From assembly GCA_014305025.1 (NCBI GenBank), contig JACRTY010000025.1, positions 1 through 50,128 on the forward strand: 50,128 bases of DNA. Reading direction: 5' to 3'. This stretch comes from Candidatus Nyctobacter psychrophilus (GTDB lineage: Bacteria > Vulcanimicrobiota > Vulcanimicrobiia > Vulcanimicrobiales > Vulcanimicrobiaceae). Positions within the stretch are counted from its first letter, which is position 1. The number at the start of each line of letters is the position of its first letter. The position numbers were made by a program, and so were the translations under genes. Under the pieces are notes generated by a model, which worked only from the letters and a program-made list of their open reading frames with translations, did no database searches and had not been told where the DNA came from. This document shows positions 31,741 through 39,877 of the stretch, in pieces.

Positions 31741-33272
31741 GCGGCGGCGGAAACCTGCGCTTCGCTAACGGGGGAAGCTTTGTTGCCCCAGGAGGTGCGG
31801 ATGTAGGTGATGACGGCGGCGATGTCGGCGTTGGTGAGTTGACCTTTCCAGGCGGGCATTTGCGCGCTATAGTCTTTGCCCTCGATCTTGTGATTCTTGA
31901 GACCGTTGAGCAGAACGCCGATGATGAAGTGCGGATCGCCGGTGACTTCTTTGTTGCCCGCGAGCGGCGGGAAGACGCCGGCCTGGCCCTTACCATTGGC
32001 CGAATGGCAACTCGCGCAGTTTTGTGCGAAGATCTGCTGGCCTTTGGTGACGCCTGGGGCTGTGCGGGGAGCCCCGCCCGTCGTTCCGCCGGTCGTCGAC
32101 TTGCCGACGGTCGACGAATTGCCGATCGAATGAGCGCCGCCGAGCGCGTTGCGTGCGGCGGCCGCCGCAGCCGGAGGACCACCCGCGGCCGCTTCGGCTT
32201 GTTCTTTCTGCACCGCAAGCTGACTGTACAGCGAGAGGCCGATCGCAAAGACGAGCGAGACGGCGGTGAGCCCGAGAATCCACGGACGCCGGGTGAGCTG
32301 GCGGCTGGGATTGCGATCGAGGAACGGTAGTAAGATCAGCAAGGTGACGAAACCGCCGGGTATGATGACGGTCGCGAACAAGTTGGCCCACGGCGTGACG
32401 GCTGCCGGCGTGAGGCCGGCGATGCGCAACATGCCGTAGAGCGCCAAGAAATACCAGGCCGGATAGGCGATGAATTTCACGGTGGGATCGGCTTTCGCAT
32501 CGAGTCCCGCCGGCAGAAAGATCGAGAGCAGAACGATGATCACGAACACGGCGAACGACAAGAACGCATCCATGAACATCTGATTGGGCCAGAAGCGGCC
32601 TTGCGGCAAACGCTTGAGATCGTGATCGACCGGCGGTCCGGCTCCGCCGTTGTGCCGGAAGATCGTCAGGTGCGCGCCGACCAACAGAACCAGAAGGGCC
32701 GGCATCAACCACACGTGGAGACCGAAGAAGCGGTTGATCGTCAGCGTTCCCATGCCGGGACCACCGGAGAGAAATTGCTGCGTCACCGTGCCGACGATCG
32801 GAACCGACGATGCGATGTTGATCGCGACTTGGGACGCGAAGTACGCGTTCATGTCCCACGGCAACAAATAGCCGGTAAGCCCGAGCACGAGCGTGACCAC
32901 GAGCAACAGCACGCCGACGATCCACGACATTTCGCGCGGCGCTTTGTACGCGCCCCACAACAGCACTTGCAGCATGTGCATCAGCAAGAGCGCAATCATC
33001 GCGGTCGCGCCCCAGAAGTGCAGGCTGATCACGAACCAGCCGAGCGGCACGCTGTGGTAGATGTAGTTGGTCGACTCCCACGCCGACGCCGTCGACGGCG
33101 CGTAGTAGAACGTCAAGAAGATGCCCGTGACGATCTGTAAGATCATCGCGAACAACGTCGCACTTCCGAAGGCGTACCAGTAGCTTGCGCCGCCGGGCAC
33201 GTCTTCGGTGAGAAACTCCGTCGTTTGGCTGACGAGCCCGGTGCGCTGCTCGATCCAGGTCAACACGCTCAC
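31734..33272 (-). CDS. cytochrome b (b6/subunit IV type) fused to a cytochrome c domain
   Basis: 512 residues. Residues 1-350 carry about eight helices equivalent to cytochrome b6 plus subunit IV; residues ~405-500 are a class I cytochrome c with CASCH (419-423) and a Met ligand in QMPAW, joined by an Ala/Gly/Thr linker. Heme b ligands are His85/His99 and His186/His201; the second pair has 14 residues between, as in b6 and unlike most bc1 proteins. The b6 cysteine for heme ci is replaced (Ala34). The quinol-site motif is PAWY (271-274) instead of PEWY. It follows the Rieske gene by 12 bases. With that gene it forms a quinol:cytochrome c oxidoreductase. Confidence 0.93.
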   Translation of the reverse strand: MSVLTWIEQRTGLVSQTTEFLTEDVPGGASYWYAFGSATLFAMILQIVTGIFLTFYYAPSTASAWESTNYIYHSVPLGWFVISLHFWGATAMIALLLMHMLQVLLWGAYKAPREMSWIVGVLLLVVTLVLGLTGYLLPWDMNAYFASQVAINIASSVPIVGTVTQQFLSGGPGMGTLTINRFFGLHVWLMPALLVLLVGAHLTIFRHNGGAGPPVDHDLKRLPQGRFWPNQMFMDAFLSFAVFVIIVLLSIFLPAGLDAKADPTVKFIAYPAWYFLALYGMLRIAGLTPAAVTPWANLFATVIIPGGFVTLLILLPFLDRNPSRQLTRRPWILGLTAVSLVFAIGLSLYSQLAVQKEQAEAAAGGPPAAAAAARNALGGAHSIGNSSTVGKSTTGGTTGGAPRTAPGVTKGQQIFAQNCASCHSANGKGQAGVFPPLAGNKEVTGDPHFIIGVLLNGLKNHKIEGKDYSAQMPAWKGQLTNADIAAVITYIRTSWGNKASPVSEAQVSAAAK

Positions 33273-33284
33273 GTACGGTTATCC

Positions 33285-33941
33285 TTACGAGTAAGAGACG
33301 ATGAGGCGCTCGGCCTGGCCCGACTTGTATTGGATCCAGGTCACTTGTGCCTGGCCGTCCTTTTCCCGGAACGGCAACGGGTCGAGACCGCGGGGGGTCG
33401 GGCCCGCGAGCTTGGCGCCTTCGGGGCCGAACTGCGAACCGTGGCAGGGACAGATGAAGCGCTTCGCATCCGGCACCCACGCAAAGCGGCAACCGAGGTG
33501 CGGGCAGATCGAACTGAAGATGACGTAACTCTGCGTGATGACGGGATACTCGACCCGCGTCTCGAGTGCGTAGAGGTCGGGGCGCCGCGCTTTGAAGTTG
33601 CGTTCTTGTTCGGGCGTCAGTTTGATGCCCCACACGAACTGCTCGTCCGCTTCGGGCGGAAAATAGCCGTCGGCGTACTTGAAATCGAAGGTGATTTTGA
33701 TCGGGTCGCCGCCGGCCGCGATCTTATCGAATTGGCTTTTGGGCAGATCGGCCCAGGTTCCGCCGCTGCTCTTGCCGGGGTTGAGCAATGACTCGGGGAT
33801 GAGCGACGTCACGAGCGGCACGCCCAACACGAGCGTGATGACGCCGCCGGCGGCGAGCGTTGCGTTCGCCAAGAACTTGCGGCGCGACTGTTCCTCGAAG
33901 GTGCCCGGATCTTTGTAGGACTGCGCTTCGTGTACTGCCAC
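33285..33941 (-). CDS. Rieske iron-sulfur subunit of the cytochrome bc complex
   Basis: 218 residues. The N-terminus has a twin-arginine anchor, SRRKFLANATLAAGGVITLV (19-38), so folding and insertion would use the Tat system encoded at 45-46 kb. Cluster ligands are CPHLGC (146-151) and CPCHGS (164-169), with the disulphide cysteines of high-potential Rieske proteins. It also contains a ~50-residue insertion (EADEQFVWGIKLTPEQERNF) before the cluster domain. GTG at 33941 with AAGG five bases upstream is preferred; longer frames give a basic non-family leader. First gene of the Rieske-cytochrome b operon. Confidence 0.93.
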   Translation of the reverse strand: MAVHEAQSYKDPGTFEEQSRRKFLANATLAAGGVITLVLGVPLVTSLIPESLLNPGKSSGGTWADLPKSQFDKIAAGGDPIKITFDFKYADGYFPPEADEQFVWGIKLTPEQERNFKARRPDLYALETRVEYPVITQSYVIFSSICPHLGCRFAWVPDAKRFICPCHGSQFGPEGAKLAGPTPRGLDPLPFREKDGQAQVTWIQYKSGQAERLIVSYS

Positions 33942-34087
33942 GTTGGCCTTTCTTCGAATCGCGCGCCGCGCACATGCGATAAATGGCGGCGTCGCTTGGA
34001 ATGCAGTGATGGCGTCGCTCGAAGCGTACCGGAGCGGGGAACCGAGCCACAACAACTTAGGTGGACGCGGCGTGATACCATCGTCGG

Positions 34088-35242
34088 ATGGCCTACGCCG
34101 TGCTCGTCGTTTCGGCGCTCTTTTTCGAGATCGCGATGAATCTCCCGGTCGGAACGATGCCGCTTGCGCTGACGGCCGACGGCGCATCGCGCGCGGCGAC
34201 GTCGGTCGCGATGGGCAGCGGCATGTTTGCGGCGCTGTTGGCGAGTCTGCCGCTGGGCGCCCTGACCGATCGTTTCGGCCGACTGGTCATGATTCGCGCG
34301 GCTGCGGTTCTCGGCATTGCCGCGCTCGGCGCACTGTCCTTCGCGCACGGGCCGCTCGCGGGCGGCCTGTTGCTCGGCGTGCGCAGCATCGCGCTGGTTG
34401 CCTACATGACCGCAGAATTCGCGTACGCAAGCGAACTCGCCTCGAACGACCGTGCGGTCTCCGGCGTGGCGACCCTGGGCATGATCGGGAACTTGACCTT
34501 CGCACTCGCGCCGGCCGCCAGCGTGTTCCTCTGGCAGCACGGGATTGGACGGCAACAGTACGCTTGGGCGACCGGGGTCGCCGCGCTCGGCGCTGCATGC
34601 CTCTTCCTGTTGCCAAAGCGCTACGACGTTCGGACGGCACACCAGCGCACCGTCGTGCTGGACCGCCGTTGGCTGCCGGCGTGTTTCTTCGCTGCCGCGA
34701 CGGTGCTCCAAGGCGGCGTGAACGGTTCGATCGCGGTCCTGACGTTTGCGGATCGCGGCATCGTCAACGGCGCGGCGATCTTTTCGGCTTCGGCCTTGAC
34801 GGCGTTCGCCTTGCGCTATCCCGCGGGCCGGCTCGTCGACCGCTTCGGCCCGCGCCTCATCGCGCTGCCGACCGCCGCCATCCAGGTCGTCGGGTGCGCT
34901 CTGGCTGCGCAGGCGCACTCGCTGGTCGCGGTGATCGTGGCCGGCGCGTGCCTGGGCACGGCGTGGGCGGCGGTGGTGCCGGTGTCGATCGGATTGCTCT
35001 TCGAGCACAGCAAGAGCGAAACGCGCGGTGCCGCCATGGGCGCTTACAATCTCGCCTTCTCCGGCGGCGCTGCGTGCGGCGCGCTGTTGGCGACCGGGGC
35101 AACCTTGGCGGGTCCGGGCTATCCGCTGGCGATCACGCTGTGCGCGCTCGCGCCCCTGGCGGTTCTGCCGTACGTGTGGCGTTCGGGATCGAATGCACGA
35201 CGGATGCCCCGTGTGAATGCGGGGGCGGCGGTCGGCCAATAG
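34088..35242 (+). CDS. major facilitator superfamily transporter
   Basis: 384 residues, about 12 transmembrane helices. The MFS loop motif between helices 2 and 3 is GALTDRFGRLVMIRAAAV, and its second-half counterpart is YPAGRLVDRFGPRLIALP. Other features are GMIGNLTFALAPAASVFLW and GAAMGAYNLAFSGGAACGAL. Substrate cannot be read; the closest look is to drug or sugar effluxers. It is divergent from the Rieske gene with about 145 bases between starts and convergent with selO. Confidence 0.9.
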   Translation: MAYAVLVVSALFFEIAMNLPVGTMPLALTADGASRAATSVAMGSGMFAALLASLPLGALTDRFGRLVMIRAAAVLGIAALGALSFAHGPLAGGLLLGVRSIALVAYMTAEFAYASELASNDRAVSGVATLGMIGNLTFALAPAASVFLWQHGIGRQQYAWATGVAALGAACLFLLPKRYDVRTAHQRTVVLDRRWLPACFFAAATVLQGGVNGSIAVLTFADRGIVNGAAIFSASALTAFALRYPAGRLVDRFGPRLIALPTAAIQVVGCALAAQAHSLVAVIVAGACLGTAWAAVVPVSIGLLFEHSKSETRGAAMGAYNLAFSGGAACGALLATGATLAGPGYPLAITLCALAPLAVLPYVWRSGSNARRMPRVNAGAAVGQ

Positions 35243-35260
35243 CGCTTCAGACGGCCGGGG

Positions 35261-36820
35261 CTATGAAGAGCAGCTGACCGAAAGCTCCGCCGCCCATGGG
35301 GGCGGCGTCCCTGCATAGGCCTCGCTTTGCGGATGCTCGTCGAAGGGGTCGCGCAGGACGGCGTGGAGCCGCGCGATGTCGGAGTAGTCCCGTTCGCGGG
35401 CGGCCCGAATTGCGTTTTCGGCAAGATAATTACGCAAGACGTACTTCGGGTTTGCGCGCCGCATGGCCGCCATCCGGGCCGCGTCATCGCGTGATTCCAA
35501 GGCAATGCGCGCGCGATAGCGTTGCAACAGGGCCTCGGCATCAGCGCGGTTCTCGAACAGGGCAATGAGGCGCTTACACGCATCCGCGTCGCCTGCGACG
35601 AGCGTGCTGCTCTGCGGTGAGGCGGCGGCGTCACCGAATGATGTGGCGTCACCGAACGATAAGGAAGAAAGCGCGCGGAAGAAGATCGTGTAGTCGACTC
35701 GATTGCGCGCCAGCGCCGCTAGCGCATCGGCGAAAAACGTGGGATCGTCGGGGCGCGGTTCCCCCAAACCGAACTTGTCGGCGAGCGCCTGCGCGTAACG
35801 CGCTTGAAATGCGGGCGCAAACGCCGCCAGCGCTGCAGCGGCGTCGTCTTTGGAGACCAGCGACGACAGCGCCGCTGCAAGTGCATGGCAGTTCCACAGC
35901 GCGACGGCTGGTTGCCGGTCGAAGGCATAGCGGCCGCCGACGTCGGTATGATTGCAAATGAAGCCGGGGTCGAAGGCGTCGAGGAAACCGAAGGGGCCGT
36001 AGTCGAGGGTGAGACCGAGGATCGACATGTTGTCGGTGTTCATCACGCCGTGCGCGAAGCCGACCGCTTGCCACTGCGCGATCAAACGGGCGGTTCGTCC
36101 GACGACCTCGTGCAGCAATTGCGCGTACCGATCGGCGTCGCTTGCAACGCGAGCGACGCCGGGGAAGAAGTTGGCGATGGCGTAGTCGGCGACGGCGCGG
36201 ACCGCCTCGAAGCGGCTGCGATCGTGGAAGTATTCGAACGTTCCGAAGCGGAGATGCGAGGGCGCGATCCGCGTGAGAACACCTGCGGTCTCAGGCGTTT
36301 CGCGGAAGACCGGTTCGTCGCTGCCGGCGATCGCAAGCGCACGGGTCGTCGGAATACCGAGCCCCGCCATCGCTTCACTGCCCAAATATTCGCGGATCGT
36401 CGACCGCAACACGGCGCGTCCGTCACCGAAACGGGAAAACGCCGTTTGCCCCGCGCCCTTGATCTGCCACTCATAGCGCGCGCCGTCGGCCGTTTCTACC
36501 TCGCCGAGCGTGATGGCGCGGCCGTCGCCGAGTTGCGGGACGAACGAGCCGAACTGATGTCCGGCATAGACCGCGGCGTACGGCGCAACCGCCTCAAAGC
36601 GCGAACAGCCGGCGGCCAACCGTAAAAACTCCGGCCTCTCGGCTTGCGCCGCCTCGAGCCCGACGAGCGCTGCGACGTCGGGGCTAAAGGCGATCAGATA
36701 GGGATCACGCAGCGGCGTCGGGTCACGTCGTTCGACGTACTCATCGCCGAGGGACGAATAGCCCTCGCCGATCATCAGGCTCTCGAGCGTCGCGGCGCGC
36801 GCCCGGGTCAGCATCGTCAT
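35261..36820 (-). CDS. selO: protein adenylyltransferase SelO (YdiU/UPF0061)
   Basis: 519 residues, normal length. SelO is a pseudokinase-fold enzyme that transfers AMP to protein Ser, Thr or Tyr. Recognised parts are YAGHQFGSFVPQLGDGRAIT, YEWQIKGAGQTAFSRFGDGR, VLRSTIREYLGSEAM, RIAPSHLRFGTFEYF, GFAHGVMNTDNMSILGLTLD and DYGPFGFLDAFDPGFICNHT. The extreme C-terminus SCSS is the bacterial form of the tail that carries selenocysteine in eukaryotes. ATG at 36820 is preferred; ATG 36847 is also in frame but overlaps the methyltransferase remnant upstream. Confidence 0.95.
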   Translation of the reverse strand: MTMLTRARAATLESLMIGEGYSSLGDEYVERRDPTPLRDPYLIAFSPDVAALVGLEAAQAERPEFLRLAAGCSRFEAVAPYAAVYAGHQFGSFVPQLGDGRAITLGEVETADGARYEWQIKGAGQTAFSRFGDGRAVLRSTIREYLGSEAMAGLGIPTTRALAIAGSDEPVFRETPETAGVLTRIAPSHLRFGTFEYFHDRSRFEAVRAVADYAIANFFPGVARVASDADRYAQLLHEVVGRTARLIAQWQAVGFAHGVMNTDNMSILGLTLDYGPFGFLDAFDPGFICNHTDVGGRYAFDRQPAVALWNCHALAAALSSLVSKDDAAAALAAFAPAFQARYAQALADKFGLGEPRPDDPTFFADALAALARNRVDYTIFFRALSSLSFGDATSFGDAAASPQSSTLVAGDADACKRLIALFENRADAEALLQRYRARIALESRDDAARMAAMRRANPKYVLRNYLAENAIRAARERDYSDIARLHAVLRDPFDEHPQSEAYAGTPPPWAAELSVSCSS

Positions 36821-36849
36821 GCGGCGGCCATAACCGCCGCCGGTCATGC

Positions 36850-37065
36850 TGCCGTTGCAGCCGGAGCGGGACGAGCGTTTCGAGATTCTCGACGTGTTCG
36901 ATGACGTTGAAGGCGGTGATGAACGTCGAACTGCCCGGGCGTCTGCGGCGGCAAGTCGGCTTGCACGAAGGAGCCGCCCGAAACGCGCTCTCTGGCTTGC
37001 GAAAGCGCGTATGCGCTGACGTCGACGCCATGGCGCTCGAAACGCATCGACTGCGACCATTGATA
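36850..37065 (-). pseudogene. remnant of a SAM-dependent methyltransferase, frameshifted
   Basis: Minus-strand text just upstream of selO reads RFERHGVDVSAYALSQARER then VSGGSFVQADLPPQTPGQFD, and after a frame change near 36925 continues FITAFNVIEHVENLETLV. Joined, these give the class I methyltransferase series from the SAM acidic strand (GVDVS) through motif II to FNVIEH and the following helix. The glycine-rich motif I upstream and everything after motif III are missing. It is therefore a broken gene truncated at both ends with at least one frameshift. Confidence 0.6.
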
Positions 37066-37223
37066 CGCTCCCGGGCATGCCGACGGTCGAGTACCGCCTC
37101 AAATATCCATCGGCGGCGCCTATGGGCTCCTTAGCCGCCGCGCCGCGCCCCAAGCGTAAAACTTTCGTATCAGGGGCGGTTTGCCGTCCTAAAGTGCGAT
37201 GGCGCGCGGTCGATTGATTAAGC

Positions 37224-37904
37224 ATGGCCCATCGCGGTCTCTGGATCGTCATTCCCGCCTACCAGGAAGCCGCCCAGATCGAAGCGACGCTGTCCGATCT
37301 TGGTGCATATTTGCCGCGCGTCGTGGTCGTCGACGATGGGTCGACCGACGCGACGGCCGAAGCGGCAAGGCGCGCCGGCGCCGAGGTTCTCCGGCACGGC
37401 GTCAATTTGGGACAAGGCGCCGCGCTCCAAACCGGGATCGATTATGCCTTGCGTAGCGGAGCGACACACATCTGCACGTTTGATGCGGACGGCCAGCACG
37501 ATACGCACACGATCGAACGGTTGCTGGATACGGCCGCCCGCATGGGCGCGGACGTCGTCTTGGGTTCACGCTTTTCCGGCGCGGCCGTCGATATGCCGCC
37601 CTTACGCCGGCTAGCGTTGCGATGTGCCGTTTTAGTCACCAGAATGCAAACACGGCTGCCGCTGACCGACACGCACAACGGACTCCGCCTTTTCACCCGT
37701 GAAGCCGCCCTGCGCATTCGAATCCGGCAACCGGGGATGGCTCATGCCTCCGAATTGCTTTCAACGGTGGCTCGGCTCGGGCTGCACGTCGTGGAAGTTC
37801 CGACGACGGTGCGTTATACGGCATATTCGCGAGCGAAGGGTCAGCGACTTTCGAATTCGGTCAAAATCGCGCTCGATCTCGCCTACGCCGCGTTGTCGAG
37901 CTAA
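37224..37904 (+). CDS. GT2 glycosyltransferase (polyprenyl-phosphate sugar synthase type)
   Basis: 226 residues with the GT-A fold of dolichol/polyprenyl-phosphate mannose synthases: LWIVIPAYQEAAQIEATLSD, VVVVDDGSTDATAEAARRAG, LNLGQGAALQTGIDYAL-like text (GVNLGQGAALQTGIDYALRS), ICTFDADGQHD with the DxD-like metal site, VVLGSRFSG and TDTHNGLRLFTREAA. No membrane anchor is present. Such enzymes load a sugar on undecaprenyl phosphate, the donor used by GT-C proteins such as those at 30 and 41 kb. Eleven bases separate it from the DUF2304 gene. Confidence 0.9.
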   Translation: MAHRGLWIVIPAYQEAAQIEATLSDLGAYLPRVVVVDDGSTDATAEAARRAGAEVLRHGVNLGQGAALQTGIDYALRSGATHICTFDADGQHDTHTIERLLDTAARMGADVVLGSRFSGAAVDMPPLRRLALRCAVLVTRMQTRLPLTDTHNGLRLFTREAALRIRIRQPGMAHASELLSTVARLGLHVVEVPTTVRYTAYSRAKGQRLSNSVKIALDLAYAALSS

Positions 37905-37915
37905 AGCGTTCGGCG

Positions 37916-38269
37916 ATGATTGCGTCGCTGCTGCTGCTGGCGCTGGTCATGCTTTGCGTCTATGTCGGCAGCCATCGCATCAGTGGATCGCAAATGTCGC
38001 TAGTGGTGTGCGGCGCGGTCGTCGGCTTGGCGTTCGTCATCTTTCCGCAGCTTGCGTCCTACACGGCCCACGTGCTCGGCGTCGGGCGCGGGACGGACCT
38101 CCTGGTTTACGTGTCGATCATCGCCGGACTTTTCGTGTCGGCACATCTATACTTTCGCAGCAAGCATCAAGAATGGCAGATCATCGAATTGACCCGCGCC
38201 CTTGCGTTGCAAACCAGCCCGGGTGGCCGCCAGGGCGACGCTTTACGGCCAACCGGGACCGACGAATGA
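37916..38269 (+). CDS. DUF2304 membrane protein
   Basis: 117 residues with three hydrophobic segments: IASLLLLALVMLCVYVGSHR, LVVCGAVVGLAFVIFPQLAS and TDLLVYVSIIAGLFVSAHLY. The pattern (LxxR/H-xxS near helix 1 and GR-x-TDLLVY before helix 3) fits DUF2304, a family almost always encoded next to a GT2 enzyme like the one upstream, and thought to anchor it or support a flippase. Its TGA overlaps the ATG of the next glycosyltransferase. Confidence 0.82.
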   Translation: MIASLLLLALVMLCVYVGSHRISGSQMSLVVCGAVVGLAFVIFPQLASYTAHVLGVGRGTDLLVYVSIIAGLFVSAHLYFRSKHQEWQIIELTRALALQTSPGGRQGDALRPTGTDE

Positions 38270-39084
38270 ATCGGCGTTCGGCGGTACGCGTCTCGGTCTG
38301 CATGCGCGTGCACAATGCAGGCCGGTTCGTCGGGGCGGCGATCGAGAGCGTCTTAGCGCAATCGTTCAAGGACTTCGAGCTGCTGGTCATCGACGATGGA
38401 TCGACCGATGACAGCCCGGCCGTCATCACCGCCTTTACGGATCGCCGAATTCAGTATGTGCAGCTGGACCGATGCGGGTTAGCCCGTGCAACCAACATTG
38501 CGCTCCAGCGCGCACGGGGCGACTATATTGCCATCATGGACGCCGACGATCTGGCCTATGAAGACCGTCTGGCCAAACAGGTAGCGGTCCTCGACCAGGA
38601 GATGAGAACCGTGCTTGTCGGGTCGTGGATCGACGTGATCGATGAGCACGGGCAAAGCCGTGGCGAGCGCCGCTACCCCACGGGCGACGGGGCGATACGC
38701 AAGGCTCTGCTCCGAGCAAACCCGTTCGCTCATCCGACGTTGATGTACCGCCGCACTGCAGCCCGCGATGCGGGTGGATACCGCGACGTACTGCCGACCG
38801 TCGAAGACTACGACTTCAATCTGCGCCTGCTTCGAAACGGCGAGGGTCGTAACGTGCCTCATAAGCTGCTGGCGTATCGAACCCACGCTCATTCGGTCAA
38901 GGCGACAAAAACCAAACAGCAGCTGCGTGAGACGATACGTCTGCGCGGCATCGCTCATCGAACCTATGGATACCGGTTCGATACGACTGCACGCAGCATT
39001 GATACCGCGCAGCGCTGCATGATGGCTCTTCCGAGCTCGAGTATTCGCTGGCTTTTCGAACGCGTCAGCTACCAGAAGGCCTGA
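38266..39084 (+). CDS. GT2 glycosyltransferase
   Basis: 272 residues of the GT-A fold: VSVCMRVHNAGRFVGAAIES (usually MPVYN), FELLVIDDGSTDDSPAVITA, GLARATNIALQRARGDYIAI, MDADDLAYEDRLAKQVAVLD (DxD site at ~90) and ANPFAHPTLMYRR. It resembles polysaccharide or O-antigen sugar transferases. The ATG (38266) overlaps the end of the DUF2304 gene, so it belongs to the same transcription unit. A longer frame upstream is antisense or out-of-frame to the previous two genes. Confidence 0.9.
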   Translation: MNRRSAVRVSVCMRVHNAGRFVGAAIESVLAQSFKDFELLVIDDGSTDDSPAVITAFTDRRIQYVQLDRCGLARATNIALQRARGDYIAIMDADDLAYEDRLAKQVAVLDQEMRTVLVGSWIDVIDEHGQSRGERRYPTGDGAIRKALLRANPFAHPTLMYRRTAARDAGGYRDVLPTVEDYDFNLRLLRNGEGRNVPHKLLAYRTHAHSVKATKTKQQLRETIRLRGIAHRTYGYRFDTTARSIDTAQRCMMALPSSSIRWLFERVSYQKA

Positions 39085-39139
39085 TACGGAACTCTCCTCG
39101 GCGACTTCACGCCCCCTCTACGATGTCGGTGCCCGGGCG

Positions 39140-39877
39140 ATGGAAGCGACTCGTTCACCGCGCGGCATGGCTTTTGCGAGGCAAGCGCTGCAAACGGCGC
39201 GCTGCGTTCTGGGCAACCGTCCGTGGAGTACGCTGCGCGTTCTGGACGTGGGATGTGGATACGGAGCGACGACCGCTGCCTTGGGAGGACTCTGCCGCGA
39301 AGCCGTCGGCCTCGAACCGTCGGCAGCGCTTTACGCGCAAGCCTGTCGAGCAGAGCACGGACGCGATAACGTGCGATTCGTTCACGCCGACTTCAACGCT
39401 TGGCACACGTTTGAACAATTCGATCTCATCATTCTCGATAACGTTTACGAGCATATCGCAGACCACGATCGAACGCTGGCTGCCATCGCGGAACGTTTAG
39501 CCGCTGGGGGAGCGTTCTACATCGTCGCTCCCAACAAGTTGTGGCCCATCGAAGTGCATTACGGGCTGCCGTTCTTGAGCTATCTGCCGCTACCAATCGC
39601 AAACGCTTACCTGCGCATAACACGCCGCGGCACGAGTTACGCCGACGCAGCCTATGCGCCGAGCGTGTGGAGTCTACGCGCGGAGTTTCGCCGTGAGCCG
39701 CGGCTGCGGCCACGCTTCGTGTTGCCCGCGGATTTAACGCTGACGCAAGCCGGTGCGACGCCGCTCTACCGCTGCGGAGCCTCCCTGCTCAGACGGTTTC
39801 CGGCGCTCTGGGCGGTTTCGAAAGCGCTGGTCATCGTCGGTTCGCACCACGACGCCCCGCAGTCAGCGCTGGGATAG
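39140..39877 (+). CDS. SAM-dependent methyltransferase
   Basis: 245 residues of class I methyltransferase fold. Motif I is VLDVGCGYGATTAALGGL, followed by AVGLEPSAALYAQACRAEHG, VRFVHADFNAW, FDLIILDNVYEHIADHDRTL and GGAFYIVAPNKLWPIEVHYG. The C-terminal ~100 residues are basic and Tyr/Leu-rich and resemble those of glycan methyltransferases in polysaccharide clusters. It follows the GT2 gene by 55 bases; substrate unknown. ATG at 39140 is used. The gene overlaps the convergent membrane-protein gene by 15 bases. Confidence 0.88.
   Translation: MEATRSPRGMAFARQALQTARCVLGNRPWSTLRVLDVGCGYGATTAALGGLCREAVGLEPSAALYAQACRAEHGRDNVRFVHADFNAWHTFEQFDLIILDNVYEHIADHDRTLAAIAERLAAGGAFYIVAPNKLWPIEVHYGLPFLSYLPLPIANAYLRITRRGTSYADAAYAPSVWSLRAEFRREPRLRPRFVLPADLTLTQAGATPLYRCGASLLRRFPALWAVSKALVIVGSHHDAPQSALG

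Noticed and set aside
31990..33633. A 547-codon minus-strand frame across cytochrome b and the Rieske gene
   Set aside because: It is an alternative frame of the same strand as both certain genes, Arg-rich and motif-free.
33809..35239. A 476-codon minus-strand frame opposite the MFS transporter
   Set aside because: The transporter on the plus strand has both MFS loop motifs and a hydrophobic pattern; the antisense frame is charged and motif-free.
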